64,000 bases of DNA from the NCBI GenBank assembly GCA_021432635.1, contig MU270074.1:62001-126000 (forward strand), in the 5' to 3' direction. The position numbers and the translations under genes are program-made. The notes beneath the pieces are model-generated. The model was not told where the DNA came from, made no database searches, and was given only the letters and a program-made list of their open reading frames with translations. Below, piece after piece: positions 44,996-56,104 of the stretch (positions are counted from its first letter, which is position 1; the number at the start of each line of letters is the position of its first letter). Source of the DNA: Thozetella sp. PMI_491 (Eukaryota > Ascomycota > Sordariomycetes > Chaetosphaeriales > Chaetosphaeriaceae).

Positions 44996-47947
44996 CTAAG
45001 GAATGCAAAAGTCGATCCAGCTGCCCAGGTAGTCGAGCCGATTCGCCCTGTTCTCCTCGTACTTGTAGATCTGCTCAAACTCCTCGTAGCTAATCTTACC
45101 CCACCCTCCACGCCGCCGGGCCTCTTCCTCTGCTTGGTCGAGGCGGCGCCACTCAACCAGCTTCTCATTTGTGATCGCCTCAGCCGGCTCCTCTTTGGCT
45201 GTGCCATTGGGCGGAGATTTGCTGTTGCTCCCGGCCCAGGCTGGGCGTTGGTTCTCGTCATTGGTGCCTTTCTTGGCTTCACCGTGCGCTGGCCCCTTGG
45301 TCTCGTCCAGCGACGAGCCATCTGGGGTCGCAATAGGACTCGGCAGACCGCTAGTTGACCTGCACAAAAGTCAGTGGAAAAAATAAAAACAGCTTTTGGA
45401 TCCCGGGGATGCTTACCCTGACTCGTCAGGCGATGGGCGGGCTGGCGACGAATTGGGCCGGAACTGGGGCATAGTTGGGTCGCGGTACTCTGGGATATCC
45501 ACGAGTTTGGCCTCTTCCACGGAAGGGAGCTGGACCTCCTCGGTAGTCTCATCCCACCCCGCACGGGACATCTCTTCCAGCGTGGCCGTCGAGATGCCTA
45601 GTGACTCGTCGATGCTATAGCCGCTCCGTAGAAGGAGCTCGGGCAGCGACTGGGTCTGTGGATTCGGGTCTTCGGCGGCAAGCTGAGCCGCCACCTGTAG
45701 GTCATCTTCCTCCTTGAGATCGATCGTGCTGAACAGTGGCCGGTACTGGTCGCGCAGTGCCTTAGTCTCGGCGCACTTGAGAGCGAGGTCCTCCTTGGCC
45801 TTGAAGACGATGTCAAGGAGTTCGTTGAAGGCCTGCTGCGTAACCTGGTAGAGGATCTCCTTGCCAGCATCCCGCTCGGCATCCGGTATGTCCATGCCGC
45901 CCCACCGTTCGGGCACACTTCGAGAAGAGGTCGAGGGGTTCGATCGGATATCGTAGTCGTCCGTGTCCTCAGCAAACCGCACCTTAGAGGATGACCGAGA
46001 CCTAGGAGAAAGGAGGGCTTGTGCAGCCTTGGAGCTCTCGGCGGCGCCGTCCAGGTTCGCGAGGACGTCATCCTCATCCTTCCACCCCACCGGGGGGACC
46101 GCCCCCTCCTCCTCGTCAAGGTAGAACTGGCGCCGCTTCCACCGGTCGAGGAGCTTCTTGCGCGTGTTGATCCTACTCCGGCGCTTCTTCAGCCGCTCGG
46201 CGCGGCCTACGGGGCTGTGAGTGTTGTTCTGGCGGTGACGAGCCGGCGCACCGGCGAACTCCGGGAGGAAGTTGACCCGCCGCTCGTCGTTGACGCTCTC
46301 TACAACGAAGAGGGCGTCGGTGTCGTCTGTGGCGTCGACTCCGTTCTCTACAGGCTCGGACGAACTCTCGCCGATAGCGAGTTCGCGCAAGGGCCCTGCC
46401 GACGAGCGGTCGAGGTCACCAAAGATCATATCGTCGTCGCGCGCCTCGCCGGCGAGCAGGGGCTCGAACTGATCGACCTGGGACGGGGGGAACATTAACG
46501 CCGTCCAGTAGCTGGGGTCTGGCCCGCCATTCTGGGTGGGTACAGCGGTCTCCGAGACAGGGGTGAAGGCGTCCTCGACGAATAGCGACTCGGTGTCGTC
46601 CTTGCTCATCAGGTTGGCTAGGATGTCCTGGCGGTCGGTCGTGTCGGGCCGGTCCTCGTCCACAACGGCCTTCCCGTCGTGGATGCCGATCTCGCCGCTA
46701 GAGTGGAATACCTTGCCCTGGAGCGGGCGGTCCTCATCGGCGCGGGGGACCCGGCCGTCGCGCCCGAACAAGCTGCTGAGCGGCTGGCGGCTCGTGACCA
46801 GCTGGTGGGCTTCGGTGGAGCTCATGACCTGGTCATCCAGGCCTTCCAGGATGTCCCGGTGCATCTGCTTGTAGAGTACATAGTAGGCGCGGAAGATGCG
46901 TAGGAAATCTCGGCGGGTGACGTAGCCGTCCTTGTCGATGTCGTAGCCTTCGAAGATCTTGTGCAGCTTGTCCTTTCGCTTGCGGAAGGACAGGCCGTAC
47001 AGGAACTCGGAGAAGCCGATCAAGTCGTCGTTATTGGTGTCGTAGAAGGCAAACATGCGGTCGTGGATCAAGCTCGGGGCGGTGTGACGGTAGCCGCCCG
47101 AGGGGACCAGGCAGCGCTCGAAGGTCTGGCGGTCCATAGCGAGACAGAGGTCGTCCGGGTCTTCGCGCCACTCGGTGTTGGCCATGAAAGTCCACTGCTC
47201 CCAGAAGGCCTCCAACTCGGGTCGCTCGAAGCCCGTTTCCTTGGACAGCTTGGCCATGAGGCTCCGCGGAAGGTTCCGTAGGCTCGTCTCGGGGTCGCCG
47301 GGGTACCACACGGCCTGCATCTGGCGGGGCCCGAAGGGCGGCGCGGGGATCTTGACCTTGTAGAAGATGTGCGTCTTGATGTGCAGGCCCTGCGACTCGC
47401 AGGTCTCGCAGAGGTCGAAGTCGGCGCAGTTGGCGCACCGGTAGCGGATGCCGCGAATCGGCGTCACGCCGCAGGCGTTGCACTGGCAGCCTCGGTGCAC
47501 GTAGGCGTTCCGGTGGGCGTTATCCTCCGAGACTCGGAACAGCAGGCTGACGATGTTCTGGCCGGCACGCTGCTGCGGCATGTGGGCGGCATCATGCCAC
47601 CACTCGTCCTCCATGACGTGCTCCTCGGCTACCGTCTCGCCGTCGGCGAGCGGCCGCACCGTGTTGAGGTCCATGTTCTCGTCGCCGTGCGACTCAGCCG
47701 AGGTGAACGAGTCGCCGTCCTCGTCATCGTGGAGCGACGGCACGTCGGCTGGCTGCGCGATCGATCGCTGCCGCCGGCGGACGGCATTGCTACGGTGGAG
47801 GCGCTGGCCCAGCGCGGGCTCGGGTGGCAGAGGGTCGAAGACAGCGCGGTAGACGAAGTAGCTGAGCGTGGCGACCGTGGCGACGGCAATGGCGGCCGTG
47901 GCCCGGTACCGCGTCAATGTCGACGCCGTATTGCTGGAGAGATCCAT
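44996..47947 (-). CDS. Membrane protein with ZZ zinc finger and EF-hands
   Basis: Exons 47947..45417 and 45359..44996 give 964 aa; the 57-bp intron has donor GTAAGC and acceptor TGCAG. A hydrophobic segment at about 15-33 acts as an N-terminal anchor. A ZZ-type zinc finger follows at about 140-190 (HRGCQCNACG...YRCANCADFDLCETC). EF-hand loops are DTNNDDLIGFSE and DIDKDGYVTRRDF. The remainder is acidic and low complexity with a predicted helical segment (EILYQVTQQAFNELLDIVF), ending LGSWIDFCIP. Relatives are fungus-specific and uncharacterised; calcium and zinc binding are expected from the domains. The ATG at 47947 is chosen over an upstream in-frame start (48109) because the anchor follows it directly. 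Confidence 0.85.
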
Positions 47948-48891
47948 AGTCGCGTCTGCAGCATGGCTGCGGGCGGTGTTTGGGCAAGAAGTTGTGTGTC
48001 GGATGCGTGACGTTGCGGTTTGCAAGGAAATTTCGAGGCATGGTAGTCGTAGCTGATTACAGGAGCTAAGGTACTGCGTCCAAGCTTCCCTGCCGGTAAC
48101 GACCCACACCTCCCGGCTTCGCGCAGCCCCTAACCCTCATCCCGCCTAGGACAGCTACCTATAGGTTGTACCTACCCAGGTACTTACTTTGGGCACCTCC
48201 TCGCTCTTTCCATAGGCATTTCCTTCGTACGTCGAGGTCGAACAGCATGTCTACCTACTACCAAGAGGCGTATAATCCATACACTGCAGACTAAGAGTCA
48301 ACATGGAGATAGGAGGGCCAGTAGGTAGGTAGATAGGTAGGTAAGTATAATAGCTTTCTTGGCATTCCGTCGCCCGAGGGGTGCTTCGCGGAATGCGCCC
48401 GGCCATGCTCGGCCGAAGGATGCTTTGTTTACTACGAGCCCCTTGGATGCTACGCGGCACGAAACGGCGCGGATGAGGTGCTGAGCCTCCGGCCTGGCTG
48501 CCCGGACCGCCTGAAGAGCTTATCTCGCCAGGTACCGATCTCTACGCCAGAGGTAGCCATGGGCTCCAGTCGTCGGGAACGGGACCGGCCACATACGGCC
48601 AGTTTCATTCGTCGACGCCCCCTTACCCCGCCCAAGCTAGGGGCCGGCCGTGATTATCACGACGGCGGAGAGACTCTGAACCGACCGCTGAAGGGTCCTT
48701 CGGAACACCGTCGGAGGGCGCCGGCTTCACACGATTAGACCCTCGTGCCGCCTCGGCACGTAGCTTCGATACATAGCTCCGGCACTTACCTACATAACTG
48801 ACACGTCACACTGCCCACTGTCTCGGGGCTACTCTCGCGCCTAGCGAACTTGCTTGCTCGTAGAATCTGGGTCCCTAAACGTGAGTGCAGC
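47948..48891. promoter_or_regulatory. Shared upstream region of the ZZ/EF-hand and MBL-fold genes
   Basis: 944 bp between divergent starts. It contains CCTACC/GGTAGG-type short repeats on both sides (about 48150-48185 and 48321-48345), but no clear TATA box. Confidence 0.45.
48321..48345 (+). repeat. GTAG tetranucleotide microsatellite
   Basis: Six imperfect GTAG/ATAG units. The reverse-complement type (CCTACCTA, TACCTACC) occurs about 150 bp earlier, so the two could pair in single-stranded DNA. Confidence 0.75.
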
Positions 48892-49824
48892 ATGGCGGCG
48901 TCGTACGATCCCAAAGCCACCGAGGACCTCCTCGTCTGCAACGCCTGCGGCACGCAGTTCCCCACCACGGACCGCGCGTCCCTCAAGACGTGCTTCATCT
49001 GCGACGACCCGCGGCAGTTCACGCCGCCAGCGGGCCAGTCCTTCTCGACGCTCGCCGAGCTGCGCGGCAAGCATACGAACGAGTTCCACCCCGTCCCGGC
49101 GGATGCGCGCCTGACGTCCATCGTCTCGACGCCGAAGCTGGCTATCGGCCAGCGCGCCATCCTGGTCCAGACTCCCGCCGGCAACATCCTCTGGGACTGC
49201 CTCACGCTGCTGGACGACGACACCATCGCCCGGATCCGCGCGCTGGGCGGCCTGCACGGCATCGTCATCTCCCACCCGCACTATTATTCTACCCACACTG
49301 AGTGGGCCCGCGCCTTCGACTGCCCGGTCTACCTGGCCGTTGAGGACAAGGAGTGGACAGCCCAGCAGGATCCGCACCAGGTCTTCCTCGATCAGATCGA
49401 GACGCCGATCCTGGTCGGTGGTGTCGACACGGGCATCCGGACCATCAAGCTCGGCGGCCACTTCCCGGGCAGCCTGGTGGTGCTGTACGAGGGGCACCTC
49501 CTCATCGCCGACACGCTGATCACAACACCGGCTGGCATCGCCAACTGGAAGGTCAACGCTCTCGGCGAGACGCGGTCGCGCCCGCCCGGCGTGAACTCGT
49601 TCGCCTTCATGTGGAGCATTCCAAACATGATACCGCTGAACGCCGACGAGATCGCCCGCATGTGGCGCATTCTCAAGCGCTACGACTTCCGGAGCACGCA
49701 TGGAGCCTTCATCACGACGGACGTGGAGGACGACCAGATCAAGCAGCGGGTGCTCGACAGCATGCGGATACAGGTCAAGTATATGGGCTGGGAAAGCCAC
49801 CCGTTCATGGAGGAGTCGCTATGA
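48892..49824 (+). CDS. MBL-fold (metallo-beta-lactamase-like) protein
   Basis: An intronless 310-aa frame from ATG 48892; an upstream in-frame non-ATG extension is ignored. The N-terminus has a CNACG...CFIC pair of Cys doublets, probably a small zinc site. The MBL core shows ILWDC, then SHPHYYSTHTEW in place of HxHxDH, a later His (LGGHFPGS) and a LLIADTL strand. The missing Asp/His of the first motif means the metal site is altered, or that the family uses other ligands. Relatives are fungal proteins of unknown substrate. It is convergent with pfa4 and divergent from the ZZ/EF-hand gene. Confidence 0.82.
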   Translation: MAASYDPKATEDLLVCNACGTQFPTTDRASLKTCFICDDPRQFTPPAGQSFSTLAELRGKHTNEFHPVPADARLTSIVSTPKLAIGQRAILVQTPAGNILWDCLTLLDDDTIARIRALGGLHGIVISHPHYYSTHTEWARAFDCPVYLAVEDKEWTAQQDPHQVFLDQIETPILVGGVDTGIRTIKLGGHFPGSLVVLYEGHLLIADTLITTPAGIANWKVNALGETRSRPPGVNSFAFMWSIPNMIPLNADEIARMWRILKRYDFRSTHGAFITTDVEDDQIKQRVLDSMRIQVKYMGWESHPFMEESL

Positions 49825-50060
49825 CGCACCAACGCCGGCGGCTGGAGGCGATGTACCACTACTAGTCAGCGAAACCTCAGCGCTCCGCCGTGTTAGAGCC
49901 TACCGCAGAACATCACACGGGCACATGCCGTCGCTGGGGTATCAAGCAGACGGTTCAAAAGCACGAACGGCAAGGGTATGACACGCACACCTTGCCACAA
50001 ACGAGTTTGGGGTCATTACGTGTAATTAGTAGAGGGGAATCTAACGTCTATCTCTCCGTG
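49825..50060. other. Short convergent 3' spacer
   Basis: 236 bp between two converging genes; nothing else visible. Confidence 0.5.
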
Positions 50061-51446
50061 CTAGTCCTCCCTCCCGCCGTTGCTCGTGACATTTTTCCTC
50101 CTGCGCATCAGCTCCGACAGCGGAACGTCATCGTCCGCGTCCAGGGGTATCAATTCCTCATCCTCGACCTCCTCGTCCACGCCGTAGTCCCGCAGCCGGT
50201 CCCCATCGCTGTTAGTCCAGCCGGGCTCGCCGTCCAGGCCCTCCTCGTAATAGGCATCCTCAGTGTCGTCCTCGATGTCGTAGAGCCCGTCGACCTCCTC
50301 GAGCTCCGCCATGAGGTCCGCTCGCTGCGCCTGCCGTCGCAGCAGGTCGGCGCGCTGGCGCCGGGCGAAGGCTGCCCTAGCGTCCTCGCCCTCGAGCTCG
50401 TCATAGGCCGGCCGTCCGTCTGCCACCCGCCGGCTCGCCGCGCCCGGCCATCCGTTCTGGACGCGCCGCAGCTTCTCCGGGTCCGGCGGCGGCCACATGC
50501 CGTGGCGGTTGTTGAAGCCATTCTCCTCCCACTCCCAGCCGGCACCCTTCCCCCCCGCGCCGATCACTGGGCCACCGGCGAACGGGAAGAACCACGCAAG
50601 CGGATTCCTGGTGCCCATCGCCTGGGCCATGTTGGCTAGCACACCAAGGTCGTAGGGAAACTCAATGCGCTCGAGGATGACCTCGGCGCCGTCCAGGCCC
50701 CAGAAGTCCGCGTCCTCAGACTCGTAGCGCTCCAGCACCGCCTCGTGCCGCTCAACCTCCCAGCCCTCAATCATGGTCATGTTCAGCATCCAGCTCCGCG
50801 TCGTCGTGTACAGCAGGATGCTGAGCGCGAGTATGGTGGCGGCGCACGTCAGCGTCAGCACTGTGAGCCCGCTGAGCTCGCCCAGCGTCGGCCCTAGGTA
50901 CGCGGGCAGGTGGCGCTCGGCCCAGATGGCGCGGATGCGCACCGACAGGTGGTATGCGAGCATCCAAAGGCACACGTTGGTGTACACCAGGAAGCGTAGA
51001 AAGTAGGGGAACGACTGCAGCGACACGCAGTTGCTCGTCCATGGGCAGTGGTGGTCCATGCGGGGGATGCAGCGTCCGCAGTGGCGGCAGTGGTGCGCCC
51101 GCAGGGGCTTCGGGGCCCGGCACTTCTTGCACCAGCGGACGCCGGGCACGCCCGTGGCTGGGTTGGTCGCCGGGGCGAGCACGGAGGGGTGTGTCGGCGA
51201 CGTCGCGGGGAATGTGTAGCGGCCGGGGTCGACGGCGCATGCCCGGTAGTAGGTCCACCAGAGACAGACGAGGAGGACATTGAAGAGGATGGACTCGGAG
51301 CGCGAGAGCGGGCCCGGTAGGAGGTTCTCGGAGGTGGCGAAGAGGTACTGCGAGTAGTAGGCGAGGAAGCTTATGAGCACGCAGACGGCCGGCACGGCGA
51401 GGATCTGGAGCCCCCGGGCGGACGGGCCGGTCTGGATTCCCACCAT
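50061..51446 (-). CDS. pfa4: DHHC palmitoyltransferase Pfa4
   Basis: Intronless, 461 aa. Two hydrophobic helices lead in (about 16-34 and 51-66). The Cys-rich domain spans about 104-140: WCKKC, HHCRHCGRC, then DHHCPWTSNC with the catalytic DHHC at 131-134. Two more helices follow (about 145-170 and 190-215). The length, the MVGIQ start and the long acidic, Arg-rich tail fit filamentous-fungal Pfa4. Yeast Pfa4 sits in the ER and palmitoylates chitin synthase Chs3; that substrate here is inference from the family. It is divergent from the GT90 gene. Confidence 0.93.
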   Translation of the reverse strand: MVGIQTGPSARGLQILAVPAVCVLISFLAYYSQYLFATSENLLPGPLSRSESILFNVLLVCLWWTYYRACAVDPGRYTFPATSPTHPSVLAPATNPATGVPGVRWCKKCRAPKPLRAHHCRHCGRCIPRMDHHCPWTSNCVSLQSFPYFLRFLVYTNVCLWMLAYHLSVRIRAIWAERHLPAYLGPTLGELSGLTVLTLTCAATILALSILLYTTTRSWMLNMTMIEGWEVERHEAVLERYESEDADFWGLDGAEVILERIEFPYDLGVLANMAQAMGTRNPLAWFFPFAGGPVIGAGGKGAGWEWEENGFNNRHGMWPPPDPEKLRRVQNGWPGAASRRVADGRPAYDELEGEDARAAFARRQRADLLRRQAQRADLMAELEEVDGLYDIEDDTEDAYYEEGLDGEPGWTNSDGDRLRDYGVDEEVEDEELIPLDADDDVPLSELMRRRKNVTSNGGRED

Positions 51447-52233
51447 CTTGGGCCCATGCGAGGCTGCGAAGAAGTGTGGGAGAGGAAGTGAGCAGAGAAG
51501 ATACGAGGTGAAGAGGAGCGGGGGAATCGGGTGGCGTCGGGCGGCGGCCCTCGAGCAGAGCTATATGTTGTTTGGCAGTCGAAGGTGTGCAAATTTCAAG
51601 CCAGGGATGCTCGAGAACACGAGGTGGCCGCAGGAGCTTGCGCTGACGTCGTTCGTATCATGCTGTAGCGTGGGCCCGTGACGGGGGTAAGAGAAAAGTG
51701 GTTCCCCACAAGTTACCATTCAAGCCATTTACTATGTATATGTACGAAGTAGCACTGGCAAGCGAGGTGGGGCACTAAAAAGGAGACAGCCGGCCAAGGC
51801 CCCCAATCAAGACCCAATCCTCTTTCGCTCTTTCGCGGGACGTATCCGCCCGGCGCGCTTTTGGGTTCAGGGGTTTCCGCGCCGCAGAATCCACTGGGAG
51901 CTCCCGCCCAGAATTTCGGGACGACTTCGAGAAGCATGCCTACCTGCATAGTAACCTTACCTTACTACTAAACCCCCATCTGCGCACCACCCACTGGACC
52001 CTCCACGATGAGAATGTAATTACTAGTTTCCGAACTCTCTGCGTGTCTGTGTGCCCCTCTTCGCCGCCGGACAGGGATTCTCATCGACGAGCCGCCCCAT
52101 GGGCTGAGCCGAAGCCGAAGCCCGCGCCCCGTCACCTCACGTCCCGCAGCACCGAGACCGAGGGCTCCGTGTGCACCGTGTGCACCGACGAGGCACGCGA
52201 GAACCCCGTGGTGCCTCGCTCCGCCGCGCCGAC
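51447..52233. promoter_or_regulatory. Shared upstream region of pfa4 and the GT90 gene
   Basis: 787 bp between divergent starts, with no coding frame I trust. The half near GT90 is GC-rich with C/G runs. Confidence 0.45.
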
Positions 52234-55200
52234 ATGGCGGCTTCCGATGGCTCCCACCTCGCCGCCCTGTGGTACGCGTCCCCGTTCCTCCCTGGGTGCC
52301 GATCGCACCCGTTGACTGACTGGCACGCAGCGCTGTGGCTTCATTTCTCTGGATCGCATACAATCTGGAGCACCACCAACTCATAGGTATCTTTGCTCCA
52401 CCCTCTTGCTCGCCTGCCGCACCCCGTCTCATACCTGCTGCAGAATACCCCCGGCAGTCGTCCTGGCTCATATTGTTGATATCGGGTGTCGTCTCGTACA
52501 TTGCCAGCTTCTTTTCCGTGTGGCTCCCCGGCGCGGACGGCCGCTTCGGTACGTCTATTCCAGCTCACTCTCATCCTCATCCTCACCCTCATCCTCACCC
52601 TCATCTTCATCCTCTCATCCCGTTATCTTCTCGTGTCATATCACCTCATTTCCTATGCTCCTACGCCCCTCCTCTCTCATCCTTTACCTTGTCATATGCT
52701 CAAGCTCTCATCCCCTCGTGCTCTCACTTCATATCCCTCATGCCTCTCTTGCCACATCTTATTGTGTGATGCCCTGTCTTCTCAACCCCAATTCTCTCAC
52801 CCCTTCACAACATCTGAGTGCTGGGCCGCCGCTGACGACCGCAGATGACGACCTCGCCCTTAAGAGCTTGGGCAACCACCTGCCCAAGAAACCACGCCGC
52901 TACTACGTGGTCTTCCTAGTGGCATGTCTCGTCCAACGGCTCGAGTCGTTCCACCGGACGACCTTTGACCTTCAGTGCGCCACCGCGGGCATCGAAGTGA
53001 GTCCCCCCCCCCCCTCCCACAGTGCCGGTCGGCCCCCCCGCTCACCCGTCCGCAGGCGTTCCTCCCCTTGATTGTCCTCCTTTACGAGCTGCTGCCCGGG
53101 CGCCGGGCACGCACCGATCCGCGCGTCGGGCCGGACCACGACGACATCCTGGACTCCAACTTTGACTACGTCAAGGACCTAGCGCGCGAGTCCAAGGTCT
53201 CGCTGGTCATCGCCACCGTGTTCCTGTCCTGGGGCACCTACATCGCCACCTACCCCAGCCTCCGGTCCACCTTCTTCTGCTCCAGCCTGCTCGACGACCC
53301 CACCGTCCTGCTTGCCTCGCAGTGGGCCGGCGTCGTCCTCGACGGCATCATCGCCATCCTGCTCTGGCGCGTGCTGGCCTGGGCCCGCACCACTCGCAGC
53401 CGCCTGCGCACCCTCAGCGGCATCCTCTTCAGCTCCGCCCTCGGCACCAGCCTCATGTACTTTGCACTCGGCCGCTTCTACAACTACGCCCCCATGTCGT
53501 ACTCGTTCCGCGGCCTCGACTCGCTCTTCGTCTTCGACATCTTCATCGACGGCATCGTCTTCTCCGTCTTTCTCATCTCGGCGTCCTTCGTCATCTGCGA
53601 GTCGACCCCGCTCAACCTCGCCAGCATCATCACCGCCTCCGCCGGCATCCTGGCCGCCTGCGAGCGCCTCGGCACCCTCGGCACTTGGGAGAATGTCGCC
53701 CCCGGCGGCACCCTCGGCGCCGTCTGGCTGCTCTGCACCGGCATCTCCGTCTTCGTCTATGCCAATAACCTACGCGCCGTCGTGTTCATCCCTCGCGCTC
53801 TCCTCGTGGGCTGTCTCGTCGTACTCCTCAGCGTCAGCGTCGTCCTCACCGCCCTGAAGGGCTCCGGCGACGTCGTCTTCCACCCCCTCTCGACCCTCAT
53901 ATACGACACACGCATCGAGGCGGACCGCTGGCTGGTCCACGCTTCCGTCAGCAAGACACTGCGTGTCGCCTGCGACGAGTACCGCAACCGCCACGACGGC
54001 CGCAACCCGCCCCCCAAGTACGACATATGGTACCAGCATGCCGTGTTTGATAACTCGGCCATCATCGACCACTTCCCACAGATCGCTCGCGACCTCGCGC
54101 ACTTCTGGGGCGTCCCGCCGGCCAAGATCCGCGAAGACGTGCTCCGCGCCGCTCGCGAGCCTGATATGGCCACCCTCCGCGTCGAGGGCGGCCAGGCCAC
54201 CCACAACCTGCCGCCCGGCTCGCCGCATGCCGCTGCCCTAGACGGCCTCGTCGGCCTGGTGGAGCCCTTTGCGAAGCACCTCCCGGACATGGTGCTCCCC
54301 ATCAACCTGAACGAGCGGCCTCGCGTCCTCGTTCCCTGGGACGACCTGCGCCGGCTCGAACAGGCGGCGAAGCGCAAGGGCTTGAAGAAGCTCCTCGCCC
54401 GCGCCGAGGTGCCGCCCGGCGAGGCACTGCCCGATGTGCCCCGTGCTGCGTCGCACGAGGACGTCGACACCACTGCGGCCGTCGCCAACTACACCTCGGT
54501 GAAGGCGCTGCGCGAGATGACGGCCCTCACCTGCCCGCACGACGCGCCCGCCCGCTCCGGCGTTCACTGGGACGTGCGGGACTTCTGCGCTACCTGCGCG
54601 CGGCCCCAGTCGCGCGGACAGTACCTCACCGACTGGGACCTCGCCCAGGACGTCTGCCACCAGCCCGACCTCCTGCGCCTGCACTCCTACTACATGACGT
54701 CTCCGGACGTGCGGCCCCTCCAAGACCTGCTCCCCGTCTTCGGCCGCACCAAAACAGCGAGCCACAACGACATCCTGATCCCTCTGCCGCGCCCCGACGA
54801 GAATCGCGAGGGCGAGTCGGGTCCCTCCAACATGAAGTGGAAGAAGCTCTACTGGCGCCAGGATGTTACGCGGTCGCCGCCCGAGTTCACCCACGAGCTG
54901 TGGCGGGGCGGCCAGCGCGAGCGCCTCATGCACCTACTACGCAACGACACCGGCCGGATCCCCATCCTGCTCCCTACTGGCGACGAGGATCGCTTCCGCC
55001 ACGAGGTGGTGCTCACCTCCGAGCTCAACGCCGTGCTGCCCCTCGACGTCGGCTTTGGTCGCTACGTCGGCTGCGACGGCAGCGCCAACGCCGACCCGGA
55101 CTGCGACCTGCTCCTGGCCGAATTCGGCAGCGAGCCCGAGGCCACAGAGCTCGGCCACATGTACGTGCTGGCGGTGGACGGCGACCACGGGCCGTCCCCG

Positions 55201-55560
55201 GACCTGCAGCACTACCTGCGCTCCACCAGCACGCCGCTGGTTGCCTCCATCTTCCGCGAGTGGTACACGGAGCGCCTGCGGCCGTGGCTGCACTTCGTGC
55301 CCATCGACCTGCGCTACCACGCCCTGCACAGCACGCTGGCCTACTTCACCGGCCTGCACGGTTCTGTCGGCGGCCGCGACCCCTCCATGGGCGACGCCGC
55401 CGCTGACTCCATCTGGATCGCCGAGCAGGGCAAGCGCTGGGCAGAGCGCGCCCTGCGCCGCGAGGACATGCAGATCTACCTATTCCGCCTGCTTCTAGAA
55501 TGGGGCAGGCTCATCGACGACCGCCGCGACGAGCTCGGCTACGTATTCAAGGAGGAGTAA
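52234..55560 (+). CDS. CAP10/GT90-type glycosyltransferase, multi-pass membrane protein
   Basis: Five exons (52234..52271, 52331..52386, 52444..52548, 52845..52996, 53056..55560) give 951 aa; introns 59, 57, 296 and 59 bp. The N-terminal half has about ten hydrophobic helices (LILLISGVVSYIASF, AFLPLIVLLYELL and others). The C-terminal half is the GT90 domain: PPPKYDIWYQHA, FWGVPPAKIREDV, then the long block FVPIDLRYHALHSTLAYFTGL to the end (KRWAERALRREDMQIYLFRLLLEWGRLIDDRRDELG). Cryptococcal CAP10 and xylosyltransferases of this family work in the Golgi on glycan or capsule synthesis. The acceptor here is unknown. The 296-bp third intron contains a CTCATC microsatellite. The first three exons are tiny, but each join keeps phase. 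Confidence 0.88.
52565..52620 (+). repeat. CTCATC/CTCACC microsatellite inside a GT90 intron
   Basis: A run of CTCATC, CTCACC and close variants over about 56 bp, in the 296-bp third intron of the GT90 gene. It explains much of the intron's extra length. Confidence 0.8.
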
Positions 55561-56075
55561 ATTGTAATCAGTCTTGTATTAACACTCAGCCGCCGTAGAG
55601 GCGGCCAGGATGGCCTGGCTTGGAAAGGCATCGGCGCTTGGAGGATCCATGTTCATACTGTTTATCCATCTACAAAAATACCAATCATATACAGCAAGCT
55701 TTCTAAGGACGCACTACAGGTCCATGGGAGTCCGGTGCGCGCAGCCCTTGAGCGTTGACTGGACCACCAGACTGGGACGTTCTCTCTCCAAGCGCCGTGC
55801 TGCGGTGTGTGGCTCTGCGGCCCGGAGGCACGCCGAGGCTTGGTATGATCCGCCTCGGCACGCTCCAATCCCACTTGGCTCTATCTGATCCGCAGGCGCC
55901 CAGATAGATCCCTCGAGGTAAGCTAGCTTGGCTAGATAGACAAAGACGGCATTGACTCTCTTGGCCCGTAAATCCTGTGATAGCGCCAGCCATGAAAATA
56001 CAGAGGCACACCCAGCTGCGCCCCTAGGTATGGCACCGAGAACAGGCGATACTGCCTTTCTGGAAAGGGGGTCGG

Positions 56076-56104
56076 CTGACAAGTCGACTGACAAGTCGAC
56101 TGAC
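56076..56104 (+). repeat. 12-bp tandem repeat, 2.4 copies
   Basis: The unit CTGACAAGTCGA is repeated perfectly; it contains a near-palindromic AAGTCGACT at the junction. Confidence 0.85.

Noticed and set aside
54238-55359. Long minus-strand and alternative plus-strand frames inside the GT90 gene
   Set aside because: They are shadows caused by high GC at codon third positions; the GT90 frame has all the conserved motifs.
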